NCBI GenBank assembly: GCA_033819885.1 | Contig: JAQYUZ010000022.1 | Location: 62,001 to 126,000 of the forward strand | Length of the DNA stretch: 64,000 nt | Direction of reading: 5' to 3' | Origin: Microbotryomycetes sp. JL201 | Lineage: Eukaryota > Basidiomycota > Microbotryomycetes | Shown here: positions 33,645 through 44,600 of the stretch, piece by piece | Numbering within the stretch: the first letter of the stretch is position 1 | Layout of the letters: each line of letters opens with the position of its first letter | The notes under the pieces: generated by a model | Seen by the model: only the letters and a program-made list of their open reading frames with translations | The model's database searches: none | What the model was told of the DNA's origin: nothing | Program-made: the position numbers and the translations under genes

Positions 33645-34879
33645 CTAAATCATCATCCCCGTGGCCCGCAAGCTCTCTTGCAGAATTTGATCTTGAACGC
33701 TGACCATGACAACTTCTAGAGCTTGAGTGTCGGTCGCGTTTGTGAAGTGATGGTACAAACTCTTGGTCGGATGCCTGTACAGCTGCCTGAACTACTTGAG
33801 CAGGAATGAACTGGCGGCGGCATAATCTTGATCGTCGCCTGCATAATTCGGAAAAGCCGCACGAAGTGAAGACTTTGCAAGTTTTGCTTGAAACAAATCA
33901 ATCTTGTTCATGAACAAGATCAAGGTTGATTTCTGAAACCAACGAGAGTTGACAACTTGATCAAAAACGATTAGTGCTTCCGACATTCGAGATTGTGTTT
34001 CTGCGAGAACCAAGGCGTCAGAGTGTGTCAAACGAGAGCCGCAAAGCTTACTTACGATCTTCATAAAGCATTTGATCGTACTCTGATATTGCCACGAGGA
34101 ACAGCAGAACGTTGCAGCCATCAAACACGCTGATCCATTTCCGTCGCTCGGCCCTCTGACCTCCCATGTCAAACAGCCTCAGTCGTTGCTTGCCTAATGT
34201 CAAAGTCCGCTCTTGAATACCTGTCGTTCGAACCCGAGCTCGAATGATATCTTGATCGGTTGGGATGTAGCTCGTCCCCATCGTTCTCGCAACGTTGTCA
34301 AAGTAGTAGTCTGCGCTGTCGTTGATTTGAAATCGGTTCTTGACAGCCAAGCATGCACGTACTGCCGGATCGTTGTAAAGTCTTTGCACGGCCTCGATCA
34401 AAGTAGGCTCAGACACCCTTTCGTGTGCGTCTGTTCGGTTGACGAGGTCGCGCGCGTCAAAGTTTGCTGGTTGCAGTAAAATCTCAAGACTGTTGAGCGC
34501 ATCGAGCACAGCTTGCATTGATTGTATCGTATTAGAGAACATGATTTCAATGTACTCTGTCCGGTCTTGATGCGTGAAACCGCCGCCGTGCAAAATCGTC
34601 TATCGATACACCGGTGTGAGCAATGCTTCATGCAAGCACTCTCAGAGCTCACCATTTGCTTGAGTATGGTCGATTTTCCGCTCTCGCCAGTACCAAGGAT
34701 CAACATCTTGAGCGTCGACCTGATCGAAAAGACTGATTTAGACTATGCGGTTCCGTGACAACGAATTGTTCCTCTCACGACATTTGCTCCTTGTCCTTGG
34801 CGATCTGAGCATCAATCTCCTTTGTTCTTCGCGCCATCTCCGGATCGACGTATGCTTCTGTACTCGAAGCGCAACCCAT
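33645..34879 (-). CDS. Heterotrimeric G-protein alpha subunit with an in-frame TAG near the C-terminus
   Basis: ATG 34877-34879. The N-terminus MGCASSTEAYVDPE carries the Gly2 myristoylation and Cys3 palmitoylation signal. Blocks in order: KMLILGTGESGKSTILKQM (P-loop), HQDRTEYIEIMFSNTIQSM, RTTGIQERTL (switch I Arg/Thr), LFDMGGQRAERRKWISVF (switch II), LILFMNKIDLF (NKxD), FPNYAGDDQDYAAASSFLLK. A TAG at 33792-33794 then interrupts the frame. The same frame continues FRQLYRHPTKSLYHHFTNATDT (guanine-binding TCAT box as TNAT) and VVMVSVQDQILQESLRATGMMI to a TAG at 33645-33647. Donor/acceptor pairs that would remove the stop would give a 9- or 20-nt intron. The truncated form would lack the receptor-coupling helix. 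Confidence 0.85.
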
Positions 34880-35581
34880 GGCTTTCTGTCGAATCGATAG
34901 CTGGTAAGGAAAGCCACAATGGCCAGCGAGTAATTGCTCGTGCCAGACTGAGATTTCGCCGCTCGTTGTGTTCGGGCACGTACATTTGTCGGCAGAATGT
35001 CGCAAGTCTGCTGCTCCGTCCTCGTACCCGTCCCCTTGTTCGGATCCGTCGTGGCGCAAAGAGAACGATTCAGATTTGCTTCTCGACCGGAGAGCCCCCA
35101 AATACAGAAACCTTGATCGCCGCGTAGGGGGATCAATCTCGAGTCAAGTCGAGAGAGGTCAATGCGGTCTTTGGTATGACAGGCGCGAGCGCGCGACGCG
35201 TCCGCCGCCTTTTGTTCGTCAGGTGAGACAATTGCTGCGTAAAATGTGGAGCCGAAGCGGCTGCCGGGACATGCAACGCGGCAGCGATTCAATCATGTCC
35301 ACAGGAATAGAATGCTGAACGTCGGCATAACAAAGGGCTTCTGCGATTGTCGCTGACTGCATTAATCGTGAATGCTCGTCAATTTCAGATCAGGCCAAAA
35401 AGGAGGGACTACGCTTGCGGAATATGTTACAACGACGCGATAGGCGAGAATCGTGAATATGTCAAATTATCGTTGCAAAGTGTCGTCAATTTGGTCGAGC
35501 TCCAGAGTGCGCGGCGGCCAAAGCACACCTGATATTGGCAGACGTCAGTCAACTTGTCTGTACACCGCCGCTGTCCACAGT
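34880..35581. other. Intergenic region upstream of G-alpha
   Basis: About 700 bp between the G-alpha start and the stop of the next minus-strand gene. No gene, repeat or clear motif was recognised beyond short shadow frames. Confidence 0.45.
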
Positions 35582-37290
35582 TTAGAGAAAGCAAACGCAC
35601 TCGCAAATGACTTGAGCCCTCCTGACGACGACTCTCCTGGTCTCCCTCTTCTTTTTCAAGATTTGTTGACTTGCAGCCCCAACGCCCATGCCCCCGGGTC
35701 CAACTCTGAGCATACTAGCTTGAGCAGTGGCCTGAGGCATTGGCGTGTTGTCCAGAGCAGACTCTTTGACGAGTCCAGGGAACAGACAAGCGCCAACTCG
35801 TTCAGGTTCACCTCGCTCGCAGCGGTAACATTTCTTGATCAGTTCTGCCCGATGGAACTGTGAGCACTCCGGCATTTCAAGGCTGTGCGACCCGAAGAAG
35901 ACCAACCGAGTTGAGTTGGATCGAGTTGACTTCCGATTGTAGGCGTGTAAGCTCTGTAGAAACCCCCGCTTTCGATCGTACCTCCACCCATCTGACTGTT
36001 GCTCGCATGGAGCATTCGGCTGAACGTGTAACTCGCTTCCAATACTTCAGACAAAGCTGGAGACAATGTTTCGCCAGGGTTGATGACTTGAAAAAGCGTG
36101 GGCATATGCTCGGTAAAGATTGAAATGGCCATGCTGGGGCTCAAAGATTCTACGGCGGCCGAGAAAGTTTGACGCCGCCAGACTGATGCCACGAGCGGCT
36201 CGCCTGTTTTTTTTTGATATTGTCATCAAGAAGTTGTACACCGAGCGATGTCGCGGGGCGCCTTACGGTTGAACAGCTGCTCGTGCAACTTTGTAAGTTC
36301 TTGGTTCGCCTCGGCCGAGTTTGTTACTAGAAGCTGATTGACAATGCCGTCGCTGAGCATTGAGCTCATAATGTGTCTCAGCAAACTCTGCACGACGATG
36401 CCGAGACCGGGATAATCAAACCCTTGCTGGGCCAGGCCGACGAGGAAAGGCGAGTTTGCGATGGAATCGACGTCGTTAAACAGAGCTTCGGCGAGAGGGA
36501 TCAGGGTCAAGTGAGCGAATGACGAAGGATCGACACCGGGAGGTGGCGGTGGCGCTGAACGAGCATAAGACGACAGAGTGTCGGCTGCCCATCGATTGAT
36601 GCGTCGCTCGAGCGTCGACGACGAGTTTTTGATGGTGAACTACATCAGGTGTCAGCAAACCATGACGAAAATGACTCAACTTTTGACCGCTTACGTCGTC
36701 GACCGTGCTACCGCCACCGCCGGCAACATGCGCACCGACCACCGATGCGCCATTCTCGCCCCCCTCGAGCAGCGCAATATGTTTGCGGAGGGTGGCGTTC
36801 TGAAGAGACCTTGTCAGCAACAATATTGTTGGAAAGGAAGAGCAGCTCGCTGCCCACCTGCTTCTCTTGCTCCAGCATCTGCACGCGTTGGTTCTCGATC
36901 CTCTCGTGCGCGAGTCGGTAATTCTTGAGCAGACGGCTGTACGAGCGAGGCCGTTCCTTGCGTGAGTCCCATGCACAACAGATTTTGCTCAAGCAGCACG
37001 CACTTGTACTCCTCATCTGCGACCTGTGCTGCGCTTTGTTGGATCTGCATGACGCCTTGCATGCCCGCATAAGGGTTGACGGGCTGTGTGCCGTTGACAA
37101 GCGTCGACTGAGATGAAGGTGGCTGCATGATGTGCTGTTGATGTGCCATGTTTGACGGGGGCGCGACAGCGAGCTGCGCTTGTGCTGCGTACGCATTCTG
37201 AGACGCTGGATGGCCCGAGTACATTGTCTGTGGCTGGAATTGCTGGTATGCTTGGTGTGTTGGCGGGGGAGAACGAGTGTTTGGATGCAT
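35582..37290 (-). CDS. Coiled-coil protein with Gln/Pro-rich N-terminus, conserved C-terminal Cys motif
   Basis: ATG chosen at 37288-37290 (MHPNTRSPPPTHQAYQQF); the frame is open to 37431. Several exons: a Gln/Pro/Ala-rich N-terminus, a basic coiled-coil region (RPRSYSRLLKNYRLAHERI, MLEQEKQ, TLRKHIALLEGGE), a Gly run, RRINRWAADTLSSYARS, PLAEALFNDVDSIANSPFL, a helical block, then GGGFYRAYTPTIGSQLDPTQL. The last exon, joined by a 62-nt intron, reads ELIKKCYRCERGEPERVGACLFPGLVKE and ends VVVRRAQVICECVCFL. The CYRCERGE...GACLFPGLVK block and the RRAQVICEC end look conserved in basidiomycete proteins as I recall them, but I cannot name the family. It could be a DNA- or complex-scaffolding protein; role unknown. 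Confidence 0.65.
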
Positions 37291-37548
37291 GCTCGCGTCA
37301 ATCAGACGCCGAGGAGCTTTGCCGTCGAGACGGCCCGAGCGCCTGTATGGAGTTGACTCTCGAACGGCCGCAAAGCTTGTGTCCGAGTAAATGGTGTGCG
37401 TGTATTCATGCGATATTACTCGCCGTCTCACACACCAAAATCGGAGACCAACGACGAGTACGCAAGGCGAGTCACGTGCCCGTCGCTTCCGAGTAAAGAA
37501 GTAGCACTCCCGAGTTCTATGTAGTTTCCAGACATTTACAAAGTCTTT

Positions 37549-37983
37549 CTACCCTCTTGCAGCGGTCGCGCTTTTGCCACCGACCGCGTCTTTGCCCTCT
37601 CTTGTCGCGCCAACACCTTGTTCAAACTTGTCTTTAGCCGATTGTGATGCCCCCTTCAGCTTGTCGCTGACGCCTTTGGCATCTGCCGCTGAAGATTTGC
37701 CTTCTGTCGCGACGGGTTGCGCCGGCATGGCATCTCCATTCTTCGACGACTCCAGATGAGGCATCGAAGTTGTCGCGCCTGCGTGATCTGTCATACAACA
37801 GCCACGAATCCATATCAATCCTCGGGCTAACTGAAATCCTAGTAGAAGCGAGTCGAACATACTGGCTTTGGCAGCATCCAGAGGGCGCTTGGGCCCCGCG
37901 TCGCGTCTGCTGTACAGCAATGCTCCACCAAGCGCGAGAGCTCCTGCAGCTCCAACAGCTTTGCCTTGTGGTGTTGCAAACAT
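37549..37983 (-). CDS. Small single-pass membrane protein with acidic/lysine-rich tail
   Basis: ATG 37981-37983; stop 37549-37551; one intron of about 80 nt (A|gtatgt ... gacag|AT, so AKA-N-HAGATTS). About 118 residues. MFATPQGKAVGAAGALALGGALLYSR is one hydrophobic helix with a basic flank, followed by DAGPKRPLDAAKA. The tail is rich in Ala/Lys/Asp (GVSDKLKGASQSAKDKFEQGVGATREGKDAVGGK), an amphipathic LEA- or CsbD-like composition. The N-terminus would suit the mitochondrial inner membrane (inference). Family not recognised. Confidence 0.65.
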   Translation of the reverse strand: MFATPQGKAVGAAGALALGGALLYSRRDAGPKRPLDAAKASMFDSLLLGFQLARGLIWIRGCCMTDHAGATTSMPHLESSKNGDAMPAQPVATEGKSSAADAKGVSDKLKGASQSAKDKFEQGVGATREGKDAVGGKSATAARG

Positions 37984-38193
37984 CTGGCGCTTCGAACAAA
38001 GTGGATTGAAACGGAGAAAAGCAACGAGAGAGCCAGAGCCCCGCTGCCGTCACTGTTCTAGCCTTAGAGATCGCTACATATCGCACATTACGCGAGCCAT
38101 CGATGAGCCGCACAGCATCACAGGATTCAGGCAATAATACGCATAGAGCAACATCAAACGAGAGCAGGCGAGACGAGATGCGTCATCGATCAG

Positions 38194-38201
38194 TCACGTG
38201 A
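38194..38201. promoter_or_regulatory. TCACGTGA palindrome
   Basis: A perfect palindrome about 210 bp upstream of the small membrane-protein start, and 5 bp beyond the stop codon of the otubain-like gene. Confidence 0.45.
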
Positions 38202-38205
38202 TCAT

Positions 38206-39339
38206 TCATCGGTACAGAATGTCGTAGTGACCCGGACCTGAGAGTGTCAGGTTGAGTACTCTTAGTCTGGCGGCGTGTCTCGACAGTCACAACTCACGAT
38301 ACAAGAGGGCGCCATTCAGCCGCTCCGGAGCAGACTCTTCAAACTCGACAAAATTGACCTCATCTGTTTCAAATCGTCCTGTCGCTACCGGTACCGCGCT
38401 CTGGTCTAGATACGCGATTTTGACGTTGATCTGTAGAGCTCTTGTCAAGGCCGTGATCTGAATGTGGTCGGCTTCCTTTTGAACTGCCTCGACGTGAAAG
38501 CTGCAAAACTGATCCATTGTAGGTGTACCTCCTTCTAAAAAGCGCGGATCATCGTCCAACGCAAATAGAAATGGTGTGAACTCGTCAGAATTGGCTTTGA
38601 GGTAGGCCGACGTGAGCAGGCGCAAAAAGACAACCACCGCGCTAGGAATGAGGCTGTAACTCAGCCTCAGGCTCAAGGCATGGCTTCCATTCGAGCTCAC
38701 TTGGACGCCTCCGGATCGTTGAACGATTCGTGCAGAGATGAAAGGGTGGGTCGTGCTCCGGGTGGTAAAGGTCCGAGTGAGATCAATAGCTCTCGCAGAG
38801 GCTCGTAAAAGTCATCGTAGCTAATCATACTCGCGCAATCGGTTCATTCACCCGCGAACTGAAAGTGAAACTCGCGCGCTTACATGTCCTTCATGAACCC
38901 AGCCTTGTCGAGCAGCGGCATGAGTGATTCCAGTTTGGCGAGAGCGAGTTGTGCGGCCGAGGCCGGTTGTGACACGAGCCTTTCAACGTAGCTGAAAGCA
39001 AAGGCTGTATGTGGTCGTGGCTCTATGAGTGTCCACCGATTGTTTCGTGTGTGGGATCTAATTCTGACCTCGGTAGAAGCAGTCGCCGTCGCCCCTCGTT
39101 CTTCGGAGTCCTGTCCAGCTGTTTTGTTCAAGATGCTTGATCTTGCTGACGATGGTTTCATTGTGGTACTCATGCAGCAAGTTGTCGAGTGGCTCGAGCG
39201 GGCCGACGAGCGGGCGCTGACTTGCCTGTTCCTCTTTCAACTGGCTCGTGAGTTGGGCAATTTCGTAGTCGGACAAGTCGGACAAGTTGCGCTGCTCGAG
39301 TGGCAATTGAGGCTGCTGCTGCTGCTGCTGCGCGTGCAT
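38206..39339 (-). CDS. Otubain-like deubiquitinase (OTUB family)
   Basis: ATG 39337-39339; stop TGA 38206-38208; about five exons. A short poly-Gln start (MHAQQQQQQPQLP) is followed by LDNLLHEYHNETIVSKIKHLE, then the catalytic Cys block TRGDGDCFYRAFAFSYVE. The middle has YDDFYEPLRELL and VVVFLRLLTSAYLKAN. Then come EADHIQITALTRALQINVKIAYLD and the terminal PGHYDILYR, which holds the catalytic His. The block order and ~300-residue size match OTUB1-type cysteine proteases, which remove ubiquitin chains and can inhibit E2 enzymes. The usual oxyanion-loop Asn before Cys (GDGNCF) is Asp here. Expected in cytosol and nucleus. Confidence 0.88.
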
Positions 39340-39747
39340 GTTTGAGGATACAACGACGGACAGGACGAGCCTTGACGAGGGTTGTAATGGAGCGATCGAG
39401 TTGCGCGTATTGGGTTTGAATGTAAAGTAGCTGTCGGTCAAAGTTGCGAGCGCAGCAGGACAACGCGTGATGTTTGACCCCGCGACGATTCGCGCGCTCG
39501 GGCCTTGAGCTCGGCACTCCCGAGACAGCATTGGTACGCGCTAGTGCCAGCTCACTCGTGCGCAAACCATTCTCAAGAGGTACCAGGCCTGGTCAACTGC
39601 CACCAGAACGAACAGCAAGGCCTCGGCCGACGGCAGTCGGAGCCTCTACCGTCGCGCGTATCTGCAGGCTGCTCGACTGGACGCACAAGGCAATCGTGTA
39701 TTTCTGGCTCAACCGAACTAGCAACTCACGATAACGGCAAGCAGTAT

Positions 39748-42639
39748 ATGGCCTCTGCAGCCAGCTTCACAAGCACAACGCCTCCTGCAGCCACACAAGG
39801 CATGTCAGCAGCGACCTCGCCGGCCAACGACGACTTGGCAGACCGTGTAGGATCAACTTTGTTGGCAGTGCCATCTGGCTCCAGTCACGCGACGCCGGCA
39901 GCGAGCGCAAATGAAGATGTCGCGCTCGGGCCTCGCGCAGCAGCCACAAAGGCCATGCAACAACAGCAAAGCGCGGCAGGCAGGGCCAAGAAATTAAGGG
40001 CATGCAACGGGTGTAAAATGAGAAGAATCAAGTGCGAACCCGTGCCACCCCCTGGCAGCTGCACCAGGTGCAAGGAAAAAGGCATCGTGTGAGTTCGTGT
40101 CAGATTCACACACGCTTCGTGGTCCGCGGCGCTAGCTGACTCGGTATCGACTAGGTGTGTCACGACGCCGGTTGTGCGCAAAAAGACGACGGGCAGATCT
40201 GGGAAACGAATTGAAGAGGCTAAAGCAATTTTCGGCCACGCCGACACGGATTCGCCAGATTTTATGGGACCGACAAACACCCCTTGGATCACTCCAAAGA
40301 CTCAGCAAGGCGCTAGAACCAACATGGGCGTCGGAATCGGCGTCAACAGTGGTCACACAGACCCATCTACGTCCAATTCATCGTTGCTGCCTACCGTGTC
40401 GCACCAGGACATCGACACTCGTCTAGGCATTGCTGAACTCGGCTCTGAGCTCATCGCTCACCTCTTGTCGCTGTATCAAGTCATTCCACAGAGCTGGTTG
40501 CCCCTGTACCCGCGAGGAAGGATCGTCATGATGTTTGACGCTGTCGGTCGACGACTGGAGAGTTTGCCACCTCATGCCGAAGTGCTCGCACATTCGATTA
40601 TAGCCTTGACAGCTCGATTGTCTTCTCATCCCGCGATTCTCGGTCCAAACAGTGACGCTCCTCCGGTGGAACATGTTACCGAAGATTACATTCAGCAACA
40701 TCGCGACCTGCGCAAGTATGGGTTCCTGCGCGAATCCATTTCAGACAAACTTCGACGGAAAGCAGTCAAAATGAGTTGGGAACGTGGCACTTTGGTGCAG
40801 ACGAACGAAGAGTCGATGGCGTGCTGTTTCATCCTCGAGATGCTCGAAGGACGCAAGGACCCCAGAAAGGGCAAACCCTACGGGAGTGCCTTTGTCAGTC
40901 ACTTGAGGACGTTGTTGGACAGGAATGGAGAGCCAGGCGCGCCAAAGGTCATGAACATGAGCCTAGGATGGTCTGCGTTGATCGTAAGCACCAAGACGGT
41001 TCAAACAAACAGCGACTGACATGTCGTCCGGCAGATGCGGGAGGCGCTGTACGCATCAAATTTTGGCCGAACGTCACATTTGTATGTCAAGCGGACCGTG
41101 CGTGGGCTGAAGTTGCGCTCACAGTATTGATTTACAGCACCGCGGTGGATGACCTGCTGCTGTGTGGACAACCTCCAGAATCCATCGAAGAGACCTTGCT
41201 CGAGAATGTCGACGCCGTCGACGTTCGAGACTCGATCACATTGTTTTTCAGGCCAATGAGACCATGTCAGGACGAGGATGTAGAGTGAGCAAAGATCACA
41301 ACTGACTCTTGGGGCAAACCAGATACATATCACGTGGCCCGACTCGCTCGCGAATGCTCAGACAAGGTGTACGGAAGTGAGTCGCACACGCGCTCAGAGG
41401 GACTATGGCGCGCACGTACTGAACGTTGCTCTTTGAGCAGCTTACGCCCGCCGGCAACCTCTCGACGAGACGTACGTCTCCAAATTTATGACACAGCTCG
41501 ATCACTTGCACCAACTTCTCAACATACTCACGCGACGAATCGACTTTGTCTTGTCACCAATGGCGACTTCGGCGCACCAATTGCCGAAAGAGTTTGAACG
41601 CGAAAGAAGATTCATCATGAAAGCTTGCCTCGAGACTTTGGTCCTCGCTTGGTCCAGTCTATGTTTGCCTCTGTACCTAGATCTCGCGAGAAGGGTCAGA
41701 GATCTCGAAGAGCAGTACCATCAATTGGCACATGCGCACCAGCCACATGATGGACAGGCGAACGGAAGAGTCTTGGCGTCGGAACCATCGTCCACAGCAT
41801 CGCGATCGATGACGGTGGCTGCAGGAACAGGTGTTGGGTCAATCAAAGTCGTTGACGACAAACGACGGACGTGGGAAAGATGTCGGTTACTACTGGAGCA
41901 GATGCACGAAACGACGTTGAAAGCCGCTCGCATGGTGGCGTCTTCGGTCAGGAACGCTCCAAGTTTGGCGTTTTTGACGCACCTGACTCAGGAAAAATTG
42001 ACAAGTTGGGTCGAAATTCTGCAATCGGCTCCGATCATTGAAACCGGCGGGAAGGGGTTGACTAGACAAGAAAAGGAGAATGATCTAGTATGGATGTTGG
42101 ATGGCTTCAAGACGATGGGCTGGAGCTGGTCTGATGACGAGGCGTTCATTCAACAATTGGAGAAGGACGTCGACAGGCTCAAGACCGGTCAGGACGCCGC
42201 TGACCTCAACGGCAATATTGTCGCTCACAATGACTCGACCGACAAGCATTCTACGGTGGTCTCGGAGCCGGACTTTGCCTCGGCGCAATTCACGTCGGCC
42301 GTGTCTTCTTTGCCTTTCAGTCACACGGCAAACTCGAACGATCCCGCGTCACACATATTTGATCACGAGCCATCTACGTCGTCGGCCATGGACTTTTCGT
42401 TCACTCCCTCGGCCAATCCTGCTCCGGCGATTGACTTTGCGGCGTTCTTGAACGACTCCTCTGCCGTTCAAAACGTTGCCGCCGCGTTTGGCATTACGGA
42501 CGTGGGCGCCGCTGCCGCCGCCATGGGTATTCATGATTTTTCTTCTGCCGCGGCCGCATTCTCTGGCAGTGGACTGTTTGACATGACGAGCATGTTTCCC
42601 AGCAACGGAGCTTTTCCAACGACATTGTTCGACACGTAG
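39748..42639 (+). CDS. Zn2Cys6 fungal transcription factor
   Basis: ATG 39748-39750; stop TAG 42637-42639; several exons. An Ala/Ser/Thr-rich start leads to LRACNGCKMRRIKCE, then PPPGSCTRCKEKGIVC across an intron ending near 40154. This gives the six cysteines of a binuclear zinc cluster (CX2CX6CX9CX2CX6C) with the usual basic residues. The middle (about 40400-41700) is helical and resembles the fungal-TF regulatory domain: IAELGSELIAHLLSLYQVIPQSWLPL and DDLLLCGQPPESIEE. The C-terminus is rich in Phe/Ala/Ser and acidic, as in activation domains. Target genes cannot be deduced. It is likely nuclear and DNA-binding to CGG-type sites (family knowledge). Confidence 0.88.
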
Positions 42640-42739
42640 ACATGAACAACAACAAGGGCGAAGCAGGGCGGACCTACATCGGTGCTCACAAACCGACAGT
42701 GAATAGTGTCGTTCCTTGTAATCGGACATATGTTTGCGT

Positions 42740-42860
42740 TTCTTGGGTACAAGCGGTTGTCGATGCGAATAGCGCTGGCCGAAAGGTCTTGGACGGTGGC
42801 ATGCGCGTCAAGTCAAGCAAGCAGGGACTACACCTCGGGTTTATCGAGGAACAGTGGGCT
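42740..42860 (-). mobile_element. Fossil gag fragment, Ty3/Gypsy type, reverse orientation
   Basis: About 100 bp that, reverse-complemented, match the gag segment at about 43420-43520. It is a short, broken remnant lying 100 bp downstream of the zinc-cluster gene and in inverted orientation to the longer gag remnant next to it. Confidence 0.75.
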
Positions 42861-42889
42861 CAGGCCATTCATTCAAGCTCTGAATGAGT

Positions 42890-43640
42890 CGCATTGACAA
42901 ACCCTTCAGCTTCAAGCCGAGAACAACCAGCTCCGCCAACGCTCGGCGTCCGCGGAATCGGCCGCGCAACCCGTTCACCAAGTCGTTCAGGTCACCTAGG
43001 ATACCTCGCCCTTCCAAAAGCCTTCCACATTCGATGACAAGGACAAGACTGAATACTCGAGCTTCATATTGCTCTGCAAGTTCTACATTGCCGCAATTCC
43101 CCATCAGTTCAAGACGGACCCGGTCAAGATAGCATTCGTTATCTCGCTCCTCCGCGACAACGCTTACAAGGCTTTCGAGCCGTATCTCGAGCTGCCCGAC
43201 GATAAGCGCCCCGACTTCCTCGACAACTTCGACCTGTTCCTCAAGCATGCCGAACGGTAACTTGGTGACCTTGACCGCGCTCACACAATGACTCAGCGCC
43301 TCAAGAACCTTCGCCAGACTGGTCAGCCACCGACTAGTCAAGCACAGTCTTCCAGATGGCTGCCTTCCTCAACCGGAACGACGAGCCACTGCAAGCCCAG
43401 TTCTACGATGGCCTTAGACCCGAGATGCAATCCCTGCTTGCTTTACTTGACGCGCATGCCACCGTCCAAGACCTTTCGGCCAGCACTATTCGCATCGATA
43501 ACCGGTTGTACCAATAACGACAGCTGGCCAGGAACATGAACAACCACACTCGTCCTGTGTGGCCTCTGCACACTGCCTCGCAAGCTCGCCCGACAATCAA
43601 CAATCCTCGGGCCACCCCAAACGTCACCTCGCACTCGAAC
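42890..43640 (+). mobile_element. Fossil gag region of a Ty3/Gypsy LTR retrotransposon
   Basis: Plus-strand frames carry capsid-type sequence of fungal Ty3/Gypsy elements: FKTDPVKIAFVISLLRDNAY, then FEPYLELPDDKRPDFLDNFD, and further gag-like sequence towards 43600. The region is broken by several disruptions. No reverse transcriptase, integrase or protease domain is visible beside it. It ends immediately before the LTR-like block at 43648. It is an old, inactive remnant of moderate age, since the protein similarity is still easy to see. Confidence 0.8.
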
Positions 43641-43647
43641 TCGGATC

Positions 43648-44051
43648 TGTCAGAGAAACGCCGAGGGCCGTAGACGGGGTAAGGGCGGAGGCGCGAGGCG
43701 GTCCCCTTGCGAACGAAGACGTGCGATACAGTAGTCTCTGCAAGCGAAGGCGAACAAAGTGCAAAACGAAGTGACGAGGTGTAGACGAGATTCGAGTTTC
43801 AGTCAAGAGAGAGAGAACCAAGTGTAGAGCCTTCTTGTTATTTGAAGAGAACAATGAAACGCGAGAACAAAGACTGAGACAGGAGACAAAGAAGACATAT
43901 GACCAAGGCATGAGAGCCAAGAGATCGAGGATGAAGAGAACAGAGAGACCCCAGAGAACAAAGCACGGCATGCAAGGCAGGGCCTTAGCGCGGGTCCCGA
44001 GTGGCGAGAACAATGATTCCGGTCCCAGCTGGCTTGAGTGCGTTCGTGACA
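43648..44051. mobile_element. LTR-like block (solo or remnant LTR, ~404 bp)
   Basis: The block starts TGTCAG and ends GTGACA, so it has the TG...CA ends and TGTCA/TGACA terminal inverted repeats of an LTR, and a plausible length. It directly follows the gag remnant. No target-site duplication is visible in the five bases either side, and no second copy lies in the window. Orientation is not certain. Confidence 0.6.
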
Positions 44052-44063
44052 CCTGCCGGCCCG

Positions 44064-44600
44064 TCAGGACGCTTTCCACGTTGGGGTCTCGCCAACATGC
44101 CGCGATGGGCAACCTCTGTTCCAGGTCGATCGCGAGCACGTTGACCAGGTCGACCGCTCGATTGCCGTGTTCTTGCTTGTTGCCATCGAAGGCGCCAGGT
44201 TGATCGGGCCCAAATTGAAGCGCTTGTGCTTCAAACTGTTTGAAAAGTCTGTCATCATGGCTTGGTCAAAAGCCTTCTGGCTTGAGCGCAAGGTTTCAAG
44301 ATAGAGCCGGCCTCGAGCCAGGTAGGCTATGCGGTGCCGAAGGCCGCCAGACTTAAAGCAGTTCCAGAGTTGATCGGCAACCTGTGTCAAGGCACCTGAC
44401 CGGCGTTTGAGCTTGGCCTTAATGTACATGCGGATGCCGTGATTTTGCTCGTGGTCGAAATGCGTCTTGTCGAGCTTGACGAGGTTGCCGTCCTTTTCAG
44501 CGAGCTGATCGCCATTGAAACCACGAATGCGGAGAGGCGGATGGGCAAATCGGCCTGCCAGGTCAACCGGCGGCGCGACGACTGTAGCAAGGGCGACCAC
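44064..44600 (-). pseudogene. Decayed coding-like stretch, possibly part of the LTR-element remains
   Basis: A minus-strand frame of about 178 codons (non-canonical start) adjoins the LTR-like block. Parts look protein-like (RIRGFNGDQLAEKDGNLVKL), but I cannot assign a domain. It has no clear start or splice structure. It could be another piece of the retroelement or a broken host sequence. Confidence 0.3.

Noticed and set aside
33786-33806. A 9-nt or 20-nt intron removing the G-alpha TAG
   Set aside because: GT...AG pairs exist (gtagttcag; gttcat...gtag), but these lengths are far below the 43-46 nt minimum seen in other genes, so I kept the stop codon as real.
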